DNA of 64,000 bases. It comes from Psychromonas sp. CNPT3. GTDB lineage: Bacteria; Pseudomonadota; Gammaproteobacteria; Enterobacterales; Psychromonadaceae. Positions 42,010 through 53,788 of this stretch are shown here, one piece after another (positions within the stretch are counted from its first letter, which is position 1; each line of letters starts with the position of its first letter). The stretch is from the NCBI RefSeq assembly GCF_000153405.2, contig NC_020802.1:1073883-1137882 (forward strand), in the 5' to 3' direction. The notes beneath the pieces were generated by a model. That model searched no databases. It was given only the letters and a program-made list of their open reading frames with translations, and was not told where the DNA came from. The position numbers and the translations under genes were made by a program.

Positions 42010-42360
42010 ATGAAAACATTAATAACGGCTTTGCTCTTTAGTTTTTTTGTGGCAGGTTGCTCGAATTCTAAAAACATTGAATTTGAAGGTTTTTTTACAT
42101 ATGGACATGAAGTTTCAGTATTTCAAAACTGTAATGATTCTAAATTATATTGGTTAAATGGACTCGATATGCAAAATATAGAGCAAGCCTCTTTAAGCCT
42201 TGCTAGAACAAAAAAATCGCCTTATCAGCCAGTTTACATTAAATTTTTAGGCTCATATGAAGATCGCGAAATGATTGGCTTTGAAGATAACTATGATGGA
42301 TTGATTTATTTAGATAAGTTACTCACAGAAACTGGAAAAGCACCTTTAGATTGTAAATAA
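42010..42360 (+). CDS. Small lipoprotein, NlpE-like domain possible
   Basis: The 116-residue lipoprotein opens MKTLITALLFSFFVAGC (acylated Cys17). The mature part has FEGFFTYGHEVSVFQNCNDS then LYWLNGLD and PVYIKFLGSYED, a pattern like the small beta-barrel of NlpE/copper-resistance-type lipoproteins. It probably sits at the outer membrane. Function is unknown. The next gene is a second small lipoprotein. Confidence 0.7.
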   Translation: MKTLITALLFSFFVAGCSNSKNIEFEGFFTYGHEVSVFQNCNDSKLYWLNGLDMQNIEQASLSLARTKKSPYQPVYIKFLGSYEDREMIGFEDNYDGLIYLDKLLTETGKAPLDCK

Positions 42361-42483
42361 AGCGTTATGATAAACTGTCAGTGTTAATAAGGCTAAAGCC
42401 AGTGATGCTGACAGATTTATAGTTGCTCGGTTTAACTTTAGGGCGTCTAGAATAGTATTTTTAATATAAAAAGAGTCATAAAT

Positions 42484-42861
42484 ATGCAAAAAAATAGGTG
42501 GATTTTACTACTGTGCTTATTATCGGGTTGTGCAAATTATAGTGCTAGTAACACCGATACCGATACTTATAATGATACCAGTACATCAGAAAAGTTAATG
42601 ACAGTGGATGTTGGCGCGCATAAAGTGGCGTGTTTTGGTGTTGGGCCTATGCAGTGTTTAGTCGTGGATGATTTATTATTTTATTCAAAAATTCAAGGCT
42701 TTAATTTTGAAGAAGGCTACAACTATCAGCTTAAAATAAAACGTATTACCGTGTTTACTCAATATACGGTGCCAGCAGATGCTAGCCTATATGAATACCA
42801 CCTTATAAAAGTGCTAAGTAAGACAAAACAGATGTCATTATTAATAAATGAGAAGATATGA
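42484..42861 (+). CDS. DUF4377 lipoprotein
   Basis: The 125-residue lipoprotein starts with MQKNRWILLLCLLSGC (acylated Cys16) and a Thr/Asp-rich linker. The domain then reads VACFGVGPMQCLVVDDLLFY, IQGFNFEEGYNYQLKIKRIT and PADASLYEYHLIKVLSK, the DUF4377 pattern seen alone or joined to META/HslJ domains. It is probably periplasmic-side of the outer membrane. Confidence 0.82.
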   Translation: MQKNRWILLLCLLSGCANYSASNTDTDTYNDTSTSEKLMTVDVGAHKVACFGVGPMQCLVVDDLLFYSKIQGFNFEEGYNYQLKIKRITVFTQYTVPADASLYEYHLIKVLSKTKQMSLLINEKI

Positions 42862-42992
42862 TCCTTTAACCCTGATATTTAAAAGTAAAAATAGGGTGCT
42901 GGTGGACGTTAAACTTAAATAATGAGTACACACAGTGCTTTACTGCGATATGGTTTAAAAGTTACCTTAAATAATAAAAAAGAGCGCATTAA

Positions 42993-43202
42993 ATGAGAGA
43001 AAGCTTACGAGCAAAAATAATTAAAGTGTGTGATGAAAAAATACAGAAAAAAGGCGCTAATGTGGGTTTATCTTTTTATGCTTTTTTTGCCAATAAAAAT
43101 GATGATCCGGCGCTTTTAATGGAAGTTGCACAGTGGTGGATCATGACTCATCAATTGGATCACTTTGAAAAAGCATTGAAAATAAAACAAATGTTACAAT
43201 GA
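42993..43202 (+). CDS. DUF6500-like small protein
   Basis: The 69-residue product MRESLRAKIIKVCDEKIQKK continues GANVGLSFYAFFANKNDDPA and QWWIMTHQLDHFEKALKIK. It is strongly patterned and, as far as I recall, belongs to a small conserved family (DUF6500) in marine gammaproteobacteria. It is helical and cytoplasmic. The function is unknown. Confidence 0.7.
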   Translation: MRESLRAKIIKVCDEKIQKKGANVGLSFYAFFANKNDDPALLMEVAQWWIMTHQLDHFEKALKIKQMLQ

Positions 43203-43700
43203 ATAAGAACGTCAGTATGCGTGCTAATGAAGCCTTACCTCAGGTGTAAAATCAGATTTCCTATCTTTCCCTCGTTATCAAAGGCCTATAATAAAAAATC
43301 TGTATTGTTAACTTAAAAATCCATTCAGGGTAAGCGCATTTACAAGGGCGCCTTGTCCTTATTATTTTTGCCTTGTGTTGGTGTTTAACTTGCTTAAAGC
43401 AACGTTTAGGCATTGCAGATGAGGATCTCTGATAAATTTTTAAATGACTAAACAAATTTAAAGGTCATTGTTTCCTCACTTATCTGGTACATGGCCTATA
43501 GTTTACTTTTAACAGAATAATAATAATAATAATAAAGATAAATATAATAGGGAATATCGTATTCCGTCTCACTTCTAACATAAAAAGTATCACATACACA
43601 TCACTTAAAAAAGTTAACTAGATGTTTATTATGGTTTTTTATGCTATAAAGCCATCATAACAAGTAAATGTTAGATAACTATCCAAATGGAGTTGTAAAT
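43203..43700. other. Intergenic stretch with AAT microsatellite
   Basis: No gene. Six AAT units lie at 43516-43533, ahead of the TM2 gene promoter region. Copy-number change here could alter promoter spacing, though no -35/-10 pair brackets it clearly. Confidence 0.45.
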
Positions 43701-44144
43701 ATGAAAGGTAAGATCCTTGAGTTTAATGAAGAAAGTCGTTCAGGTGTTATTTCTGGAGAAGATGGAAATAGATATAACTTTCAAGTGACTGAATGGAAAG
43801 GTAACGCATTACCTAAGGCCGGTAATAAAGTTGATTTTTCGATTAAAGGTGATGACGCAGAAGCTATTTATGCTGATACAGTCACTAATTCTGGTTCATC
43901 TAAAAAAATTGGCGCTGCATTGTTTGCGTTTTTCCTAGGCGTATTCGGCGCACATAAGTTTTATTTAGGTTACACCAAACAAGGTGTGATCATGTTACTT
44001 ACGTTTTTGTTTGGTTTTATCCTCTTAGGTTTACCTTCAATGGTTATCGGCGTGATTGCATTTATTGAATTTATTCTTTATTTAGTGAAATCAGACGAAG
44101 AATTTGAAGAAACATATGTTGTAGGTAAAAAACCTTGGTTCTGA
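43701..44144 (+). CDS. OB-like domain plus TM2 membrane protein
   Basis: From the ATG at 43701 the product is 147 residues. The first 60 (MKGKILEFNEESRSGVISGE, YNFQVTEWKG, GNKVDFSIKG) form a cold-shock-like OB fold; then KKIGAALFAFFLGVFGAHKF with YLGYTKQG is a TM2 domain with two helices. Function unknown; the same domain pairing is seen in many gammaproteobacteria. It recalls the cold-shock plus membrane fusion at 38422. TGGAG precedes the start. Confidence 0.83.
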   Translation: MKGKILEFNEESRSGVISGEDGNRYNFQVTEWKGNALPKAGNKVDFSIKGDDAEAIYADTVTNSGSSKKIGAALFAFFLGVFGAHKFYLGYTKQGVIMLLTFLFGFILLGLPSMVIGVIAFIEFILYLVKSDEEFEETYVVGKKPWF

Positions 44145-44236
44145 TTGAATGTTAAGCATATTGGTTTCAATATGCTTAACGGGTAAGAGGGTTTTGATTT
44201 ATACCCATGAACTCAAGCGCTGATCTGAAAGAAAAA

Positions 44237-44262
44237 GGCACTTAAATTAAGTGCCTTTTTTT
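44237..44262. terminator. Bidirectional terminator
   Basis: GGCACTTAA and TTAAGTGCC pair perfectly, followed by TTTTTTT on the plus strand and preceded by AAAAA. It can end both the TM2 gene and the converging transporter gene. Confidence 0.85.
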
Positions 44263-44346
44263 ATGTATAAAGGAAAATGACTTTTAGTTCGGGTTCTCAG
44301 AGCTTATTGCTCACTCTCCTGTTTTTCTAACAAGGCTTCTCCCTTC

Positions 44347-46008
<1,662 letters not shown>

Positions 46009-46020
46009 TAACTAAAGATG

Positions 46021-46167
46021 TTATTTATTTAAAAAGTTGTCATCTTCTCTGAGCGCAGCACGCGATAAGCTTTGTTTGGCTATTTTTGGTGACTGAGAAG
46101 AGGAAAAGTATGTGCGTGCTGGCATACAGTTCTCTTTTAAACGGAAGACGTTTTCCTTTTTATTCAT
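46021..46167 (-). CDS. Small basic protein, 48 residues
   Basis: A start at 46167 follows AGAGGATATCGC. The 48-residue product (MNKKENVFRLKENCMPARTY, then FSSSQSPKIAKQSLSRAALR and EDDNFLNK) is hydrophilic and basic, with no family I can name. It sits between the LacI gene and the transporter, both on the same strand. The ribosome site and coherent composition argue for a real gene; no homologue can be checked here. Confidence 0.5.
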   Translation of the reverse strand: MNKKENVFRLKENCMPARTYFSSSQSPKIAKQSLSRAALREDDNFLNK

Positions 46168-46398
46168 GCGATATCCTCTTGATAAAGTCGACTTAACATT
46201 ATTAAAAAACAGTGTATTTTATGAAGTGGGAGTTTAACTAAAGTTTTACTAAAACAAATGGGTAAGGTTGTTTATTTTTAACTGGCGCATATATTATGAG
46301 CAAGATTGTGATCGAGCTTGAATAAAAAGCATACAAATTAATTTTTAAGGGAAAGTCAAAAAGTGAAGAAAGTACAGATATTTTAAAAAAGGATAAAT

Positions 46399-46430
46399 AG
46401 CATCACCTATGCTTTATCGTGGGTGATGCT
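46399..46430 (-). terminator. Terminator hairpin after the LacI gene
   Basis: AGCATCACC and GGTGATGCT form a perfect 9-bp stem; on the minus strand it is followed by ATTTATCCTTTTTT. Confidence 0.6.
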
Positions 46431-46454
46431 ATGCGTAACGTGCTCGTTTTACTA

Positions 46455-48202
<1,748 letters not shown>

Positions 48203-48899
48203 GAGTAAGTGCTTTTAGTCACTTAAACACTATCACTGCATTTTATATTGTCGCTGATGGCTGGCTTGTTCAATTAAAAGAGCGTAATCATATAAACGCA
48301 TGGGAGGGACCCTATGTTTATAAGATGGATTTTCACCTTGATGGCGCATATTTTTAGGTAAAAATAGATCGCTATTAATTGTCTAAAATTAAAGACGTAA
48401 GATCACAAAAAGTATCATTAATATCCAATCTTTTGGAGTTTGTTTTTTGGTTATTTATTTTTCTGGCATGTTATGGTCGGTTGTTAATGAATGAGCCCCT
48501 TTATATGTTTGGATCCTCCCCATACCCCTCCTTTTAAGTATGATAGACGGTTTTTTGGGTACTTACGTGGCTCTTCTTATCGTTTACATCTCCGTTTTGA
48601 GCATATCGATGAAACGGGCTTGCAATGGATAGGCGTTGCGCGAGCTTATTCTGAAAAAACAATATTATTTTTGCAGAGCAGATGCTTATCTTACAAAAAT
48701 CACTGCATATTTAACGTTATCATGGCTGTTTATGTTACCTGTATGCTCATTGTATTTTTTATAAATCGTTGTAGCTTGCTGATTTTACACCTTGAGGTAA
48801 CATGGTCGCGCAGATTATAAATGTGGCACTGCGTAGATGACATCTTTTGAGATGAGTGTTGTGCAGTGTAAAGGGAAGTGGGTGTAATAGGGAGACAGA
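48203..48899. other. Gene-poor stretch
   Basis: One plus-strand frame (48491-48820, about 109 residues) is open but has no family signature, mixed composition and no clear ribosome site; I do not call it. No repeats of the window recur here. Confidence 0.4.
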
Positions 48900-49073
48900 A
48901 TGTTAAAAAAGATCCTAATTTATAGTGTATTAATAGCGTCTAGTTTTTTTATGGGGACGCAGTGGATGCAATTTCAATACGATGATATTTGTTTAGATTT
49001 AGGTGGCGGTAAAAACCCTCAAGGCTCGCCTATTTGCGTGTTATTCCTTGAAAGTCCTCCTTTTGAGGAATAA
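48900..49073 (+). CDS. Small membrane-anchored protein, 57 residues
   Basis: GGGAGACAGA precedes the ATG. The product is MLKKILIYSVLIASSFFMGT followed by QWMQFQYDDICLDLGGGKNP and ICVLFLESPPFEE: one N-terminal helix or signal anchor and a short tail with two Cys. Similar small proteins are annotated hypothetical in Vibrio and Shewanella, as far as I recall. It ends just before a terminator. Confidence 0.65.
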   Translation: MLKKILIYSVLIASSFFMGTQWMQFQYDDICLDLGGGKNPQGSPICVLFLESPPFEE

Positions 49074-49087
49074 CCTCAATATTTTGA

Positions 49088-49120
49088 GCACATCAGTGGC
49101 CTGATGCGCTTTTTTGTTTT
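49088..49120 (+). terminator. Rho-independent terminator
   Basis: GCACATCAG-TGGC-CTGATGCGC, one A-C mismatch, then TTTTTTGTTTTT. Confidence 0.75.
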
Positions 49121-49229
49121 TATTGAGAAGGAAAAAGAGTTTAATATTTAGCCAATCACACGTCAGATAAGCATGATGATAAGTGCATATCTGAGAAGGC
49201 GGGGCTGTGATTTGGGGGCAGACTGATCT

Positions 49230-49271
49230 CTATTATTGCGAAGGAAAACGTTTTTTACGGCGCAACAATAG
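49230..49271. repeat. Inverted repeat downstream of the OmpA-lipoprotein operon
   Basis: CTATTATTGCG (49230-49240) and CGCAACAATAG (49261-49271) pair over 11 bases with one mismatch; the loop has AAAACGTTTTTT. It lies 12 bases past the last gene of the minus-strand operon and may act as its terminator, although no T-run follows. Confidence 0.45.
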
Positions 49272-49283
49272 AAATATAGTGGC

Positions 49284-50198
49284 TTATTGACTCAGCACTT
49301 GTATTTTTTGGTTACTGATATCACCTTCTTTAAAGACCACAAACGCACGTCGATTTGACGCGTTGGCAAGGGCATTATGCTTGACGTCAATGGGCTTACT
49401 TTCGCCAAAAGAGGTGACTTCCCAGATAAATTGACTCGCATCGAGTTTATTGCGTAAGTATTTTTCAACCGCGCGCGCCCGAAAGGTCGCTAATGCCTGA
49501 TTATAATCGGCTGCACCTTGTATATCGGTGTGCCCTGCAATTAATATGCGCCCGTTTAAGCCGGCTAGTTTGTTTATAAACGCATCTAACGTTTTTTTAT
49601 CTTTTTCGGCCAGCTGTGATTTATCAAATTCAAAATGTGAGGCAACCGTTGCGTATATTTTCCGTTTTAAATCAGTGATCGCACACGCAGGATCCTCGTT
49701 TTTAAGGGTGCTTTCTTCAAAGATGAGATAGGCGCGTCGGTTGGCAGCATTTGCCGCTAATGTTTTTTGGGTGCTCAGTGGCTTTGTTTCGCCATAATAT
49801 TTAATTTCCCAATCATAGTTTTTGACCTCGAGCTGTTTACTCAAATAATCTTTTATCGTCTGTGCGCGTTGCGCTGAAAGGTGCACATTGTATTTTAGAG
49901 ATCCTTGTACGTCGGTATGCCCAACAATCGCAATGCGACCTTTTAAGTCTTTAATTTCACGAATAAACAGATCAATTGAAGCCTGATCTGAGGCTTGCAG
50001 ATCATATTTATCAAATTTAAAGTGTTCAACGCTTGCCATATGAATGGCACGTTGTGGTAATAAGCATTCACTGATCAAAAACTTTTGTACTTCATTCTCG
50101 TATTTATTAATGTTTTCTTGGCTGACGTAAGTGTCTGTACTACAAGCAAATACAGAAAACAGACTGGCTATCAGCAGGGCATATGTTTTTTTATTCAT
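49284..50198 (-). CDS. Lipoprotein with two tandem OmpA peptidoglycan-binding domains
   Basis: The 304-residue lipoprotein starts with the signal LLIASLFSVFAC (acylated Cys19, followed by Ser, which favours the outer membrane). It has two OmpA C-terminal domains: one around residues 55-160 (HFKFDKYDL, IAIVGHTDVQGSLKYNVHLS, ANRRAYLIFEE) and one around 187-293 (HFEFDKSQL, ILIAGHTDIQGAADYNQALA, SNRRAFVVFKE). Two such domains in one small lipoprotein is unusual. It is the last gene of the giant-protein operon, 11 bases after the barrel gene, and probably ties that system to the cell wall. Confidence 0.87.
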   Translation of the reverse strand: MNKKTYALLIASLFSVFACSTDTYVSQENINKYENEVQKFLISECLLPQRAIHMASVEHFKFDKYDLQASDQASIDLFIREIKDLKGRIAIVGHTDVQGSLKYNVHLSAQRAQTIKDYLSKQLEVKNYDWEIKYYGETKPLSTQKTLAANAANRRAYLIFEESTLKNEDPACAITDLKRKIYATVASHFEFDKSQLAEKDKKTLDAFINKLAGLNGRILIAGHTDIQGAADYNQALATFRARAVEKYLRNKLDASQFIWEVTSFGESKPIDVKHNALANASNRRAFVVFKEGDISNQKIQVLSQ

Positions 50199-50209
50199 GG
50201 GTTAACCTT

Positions 50210-53200
50210 TTATATTTTGCCGATCAGATTAAGAAAGACACCTTGTGCATCATAATCATCATCATTGGTTAAATTGTCATCAAATGCAGAGAAGTTATAG
50301 CCTACACCGACTTTAAAGTTAGCTGATATATATTTATTAAAAGAGATAAGGGCGCCTTGCTCTAGCTCCTCATTGAGGGTGTCGCCTTTCCAATGGTACT
50401 CGGTGCTAATATCCCAGTCTTTCATAATGCGGTAAGAGGCGCTTAAGCCCACTAAGTAAATTTGGCTATTTACATAAAATGAGGCATTAGAGGCGCGTTG
50501 ATAAGCCTCAAATTTATCTTTGTAAGCGTATTTTACGCCAAAGTCCCAGTGCGCATCCATGGAGTATATTGCTTCGGTCTCAATGATATGGCTCTTTTCA
50601 TCGCTATAATCGACATCTCGATATAAGTTATCAAAATCAACAAGATAAGTATAACGGGCCAAAAAGTTTAAGTTATCATTGTAAATAGGGCGATAAGCCA
50701 GTCCAATACTTGATTCAATAAAGCGCTCTAAGAGGGCGTTTTCAATACTATTGACCGCTTTAGAGTAATCAAATTTAGCAAATAAAGTATATTCATCACT
50801 TAAATGGTGCGTATAACTGTTGGTGGTGACCCATTGCTCAATTTTTTCATTTGTCGCCTGTGCATCATCACGGCGGTATTCTATTTTATGCTTAAGGCTG
50901 ACAGTGTCTAAGTCGATGCTGATATTAAAGCTAATCGCTTGGCGGAAAACCACACCTGTGATGCTGTTTTGAGGATCATCATTGTAGTCAATTTCACCTT
51001 GTTGATAGGCAATGCCCATATCGACATCATCGTTTAAATCATAATCAAAGCCAAACGAGTCAAGTTGACCTTTACCATTACGCTCGCGGGTAAATTGGTT
51101 TTCTTGATAGAAGTCGAGGGTTTGCGTTAAGGTCACGCGTTGACCTAACGTGACGTTGTTTTGCTGCTCTGCGCTGTCATTGAGATAGGTCACATAGGTT
51201 GAATAATTTCGGGTGACGTCATAAGTTAAGCTTGCATCAGTAGCATCACCTCGGTCGCCATCGGTGTAGGCTGCCGATAAACTTAAATCATCAAATATTT
51301 GAACTTCACCACCGAGGGTCAGACTGTCATTTTGTTCATAATTTTCATTGCTGTGCAGGGTTTTTTGGCCTTTAAGGTAAAGACTGTTGTCATTATCCCA
51401 AAGGTATTCAAATTTTGCGCCAGCGAGGCTACCATTACCGGATTCATTTTCAGCGTTCAGCTCGGTAATATTTTTACCGGCTATCGACACTTGAATATTA
51501 TCATTGAGCATCCATGCACCTTCAATTTCGGCGCTACTGGTGTCTGTCTTTAAGGTGCCATCGAGTTCTTTTTCTTGTAATTTAGAGAGACGAGTAGAAA
51601 GTTGAATGTCATCGCTCACTTGTAAACGTAGCTGCGCGCCGTAAGAGGTTTGCTCTACATCATCATTTTGGCTGGCAGATGAGTAGCCGGCATCTTTGGT
51701 TTTATACCACGCTTTAATATCATTGCCGATAGCGCCAAACCAATTTGGATTTAAGTCATAAAGACTGGCCACACCCACAAGTTGTAAGATATTACCGCTG
51801 CGCTCCTGCGTACTTGCAGAGCCCACTTGTGAAAAGCTAAGGCCACCATCATAGGAGACAAAATTACTGTCGGTTTGCGATCCCTCAGAATGGGCAACTT
51901 CCGCTTTGAAGTAACTGCCTTCGGTGGCGCGTAGGGTTAAATCGGTGCTGTATAATTGATGGTCTTGATTATCTTTTTGCTCACTAATATAACTGGCACC
52001 CAATCCAATATTATCATTTACCCAGCCTTTAACGCGTCCGCCATAGGTGGCGTTTTCAGTCGATTCTGTGCCTTTAGGGACATACTCATAATCGACGGCA
52101 AGATAATTACTATAACCATCACGAGGGTCATCATTGATAATGGAAGAAAACGCTTCATTCACAATATCAGACAGTGGCTTTGTTAAAATGATCCGCCCTT
52201 GGTAAGCATCAATCGTATAATCACTGCCGGCTTGTAAGGTGATCTCTTTTTCAACGAAACCGGTGTCTTTATCCATTAATTTAACACTGACTTTATCACT
52301 GCCAGTGACCACTTCACCATGCTTTAAAAAGTACAACGAGCCACCGGTGCCTAAAAACTCTTCGTGTGAGTATAGCGTTTCTGAATTGGCGGCAAAGCCT
52401 ACGATATTTAAACGGTCTGCGCCAAACTCGGTGGTTTCTCGGGTGCGATAATCGGTTTTAAAACCATATAAACTGCGGTTGTAATCGGCGTTGTCAGTGC
52501 CTGTGATCCCGGTGTTATAGTTACCCCAGAGCATTTCTGATTTATCATATTGTACGTTTAAGTAGAGTTTTCCTTGGGTATTCACCCATTTTTTTATGTT
52601 GGCGTTATCGCCATAATTACCGTACATCATTTCATCATCGCCATCGACAATATCAAAGACGCTACGTGTATCTTGCGCTGAGAAAAGCCCGTTAAACATA
52701 TCTTTTATATTGCTTTCTTGGGTGTCGATGTGAGTGATAATACGTAATTTATCACCAAATTTACCAAGGCCAAAGTAGGCTAAACGGCCTTGATTATAAA
52801 TATTATCGGTGTATTGGTCATCGACACTGAGCGCACTATTGTCGCTACTGACAAAGTTTTTACCGATGTATAAATCGGCTAAACCTGCTTGCGCGTAATA
52901 TGTTTCGGGAATGCGCGCATACAGAGAAAAACGGCGTTTACTGCCATCTTTAAAAATGACAGTGGTCGGGAAGCGATAACTGTCGGTGGGTAAAAACAGC
53001 TCTGCATAGAGCTTATTGTCTTCAACATCAAACTCATCATCACCGATGTGTACGCTTTCAACCCCTTTTAAGCCGGAGCCGATAAATTTTATTAGCCCCG
53101 ATGAAGTCGGGATATTATGACGCTTAAGTTGGGCTTTGCCGTAATGTTGACCGGCATCTTCATCATTAGTATTTTTATCAATGCTGACTTGTTTATCGCC

Positions 53201-53770
53201 ATTAACTAAATCAATAACACCTAATGTAGTGATGTCCATATTGTTGTCTTTGTCCCACACTTTAAGGCGGAATAAGAGTTGCTCACCACGTTTAAAGGCA
53301 TAATCTTTGACCTTTGATTGCCCATCCCAATCAATATTACTGCTGTTTGATAAACTGTCACCACGCTGTATGACCAAGGGCTCACTCAGGTGTCTATCAT
53401 TTCCACGGTAAATCTCGAGTTGCCAATGATGAATGTAATAACTAAAGTTGGTGTCGAGGTTAAAGCTTAATGGGTTGAGTAATTTCCCCTGCTTAACTTC
53501 AACTTCGTCACTGACGCTAAGGCTCAGCACCGGATCAAAACGGCTAATGTCACGGCTTGCCCAAATGGCGCCTTCTTTTAAATAAATACGTGAACTTTCA
53601 CTTTGCGTTTGCGCTTGTTGTTTCAGATCCGTGCTGTTTGAGCCTAGCTTTTTTAAATGTTTGCTCTCATCTGCAAGCGCGAGGCTCGGCATTAAACACA
53701 ATATAAACACAAATGTTTTTTGTTTCATTAATCGCTTCATTATCATTCTACTTGATGGAATATTTATCAT
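50210..53770 (-). CDS. Large outer-membrane beta-barrel protein of a DUF11-linked operon
   Basis: The 1186-residue product has a signal peptide (cleavage near ALA-D, residue 33). Residues about 60-190 form a soluble domain (SFNLDTNFSYYIHHWQLEIY, then LFRLKVWDKDNNMD); 210-290 resemble a short Ig-like or plug domain (IPTSSGLIKFIGSGLKGVES, FKDGSKRRFSLYARIP). From about 295 on, many alternating strands (e.g. YAQAGLADLYIG) run to a terminal GVFLNLIGKI, a usual barrel end apart from the final Ile. No TonB box is visible. The start among several ATGs (53770 to 53728) is uncertain. It lies 18 bases after the giant gene and is probably its export or anchoring partner. Confidence 0.75.
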   Translation of the reverse strand: MINIPSSRMIMKRLMKQKTFVFILCLMPSLALADESKHLKKLGSNSTDLKQQAQTQSESSRIYLKEGAIWASRDISRFDPVLSLSVSDEVEVKQGKLLNPLSFNLDTNFSYYIHHWQLEIYRGNDRHLSEPLVIQRGDSLSNSSNIDWDGQSKVKDYAFKRGEQLLFRLKVWDKDNNMDITTLGVIDLVNGDKQVSIDKNTNDEDAGQHYGKAQLKRHNIPTSSGLIKFIGSGLKGVESVHIGDDEFDVEDNKLYAELFLPTDSYRFPTTVIFKDGSKRRFSLYARIPETYYAQAGLADLYIGKNFVSSDNSALSVDDQYTDNIYNQGRLAYFGLGKFGDKLRIITHIDTQESNIKDMFNGLFSAQDTRSVFDIVDGDDEMMYGNYGDNANIKKWVNTQGKLYLNVQYDKSEMLWGNYNTGITGTDNADYNRSLYGFKTDYRTRETTEFGADRLNIVGFAANSETLYSHEEFLGTGGSLYFLKHGEVVTGSDKVSVKLMDKDTGFVEKEITLQAGSDYTIDAYQGRIILTKPLSDIVNEAFSSIINDDPRDGYSNYLAVDYEYVPKGTESTENATYGGRVKGWVNDNIGLGASYISEQKDNQDHQLYSTDLTLRATEGSYFKAEVAHSEGSQTDSNFVSYDGGLSFSQVGSASTQERSGNILQLVGVASLYDLNPNWFGAIGNDIKAWYKTKDAGYSSASQNDDVEQTSYGAQLRLQVSDDIQLSTRLSKLQEKELDGTLKTDTSSAEIEGAWMLNDNIQVSIAGKNITELNAENESGNGSLAGAKFEYLWDNDNSLYLKGQKTLHSNENYEQNDSLTLGGEVQIFDDLSLSAAYTDGDRGDATDASLTYDVTRNYSTYVTYLNDSAEQQNNVTLGQRVTLTQTLDFYQENQFTRERNGKGQLDSFGFDYDLNDDVDMGIAYQQGEIDYNDDPQNSITGVVFRQAISFNISIDLDTVSLKHKIEYRRDDAQATNEKIEQWVTTNSYTHHLSDEYTLFAKFDYSKAVNSIENALLERFIESSIGLAYRPIYNDNLNFLARYTYLVDFDNLYRDVDYSDEKSHIIETEAIYSMDAHWDFGVKYAYKDKFEAYQRASNASFYVNSQIYLVGLSASYRIMKDWDISTEYHWKGDTLNEELEQGALISFNKYISANFKVGVGYNFSAFDDNLTNDDDYDAQGVFLNLIGKI

Positions 53771-53788
53771 AAAATCAAAGGCTCTGCA

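Noticed and set aside
48491-48820. Plus-strand open frame of 109 residues
   Set aside because: No family signature, no ribosome site and uneven composition; treated as non-coding.
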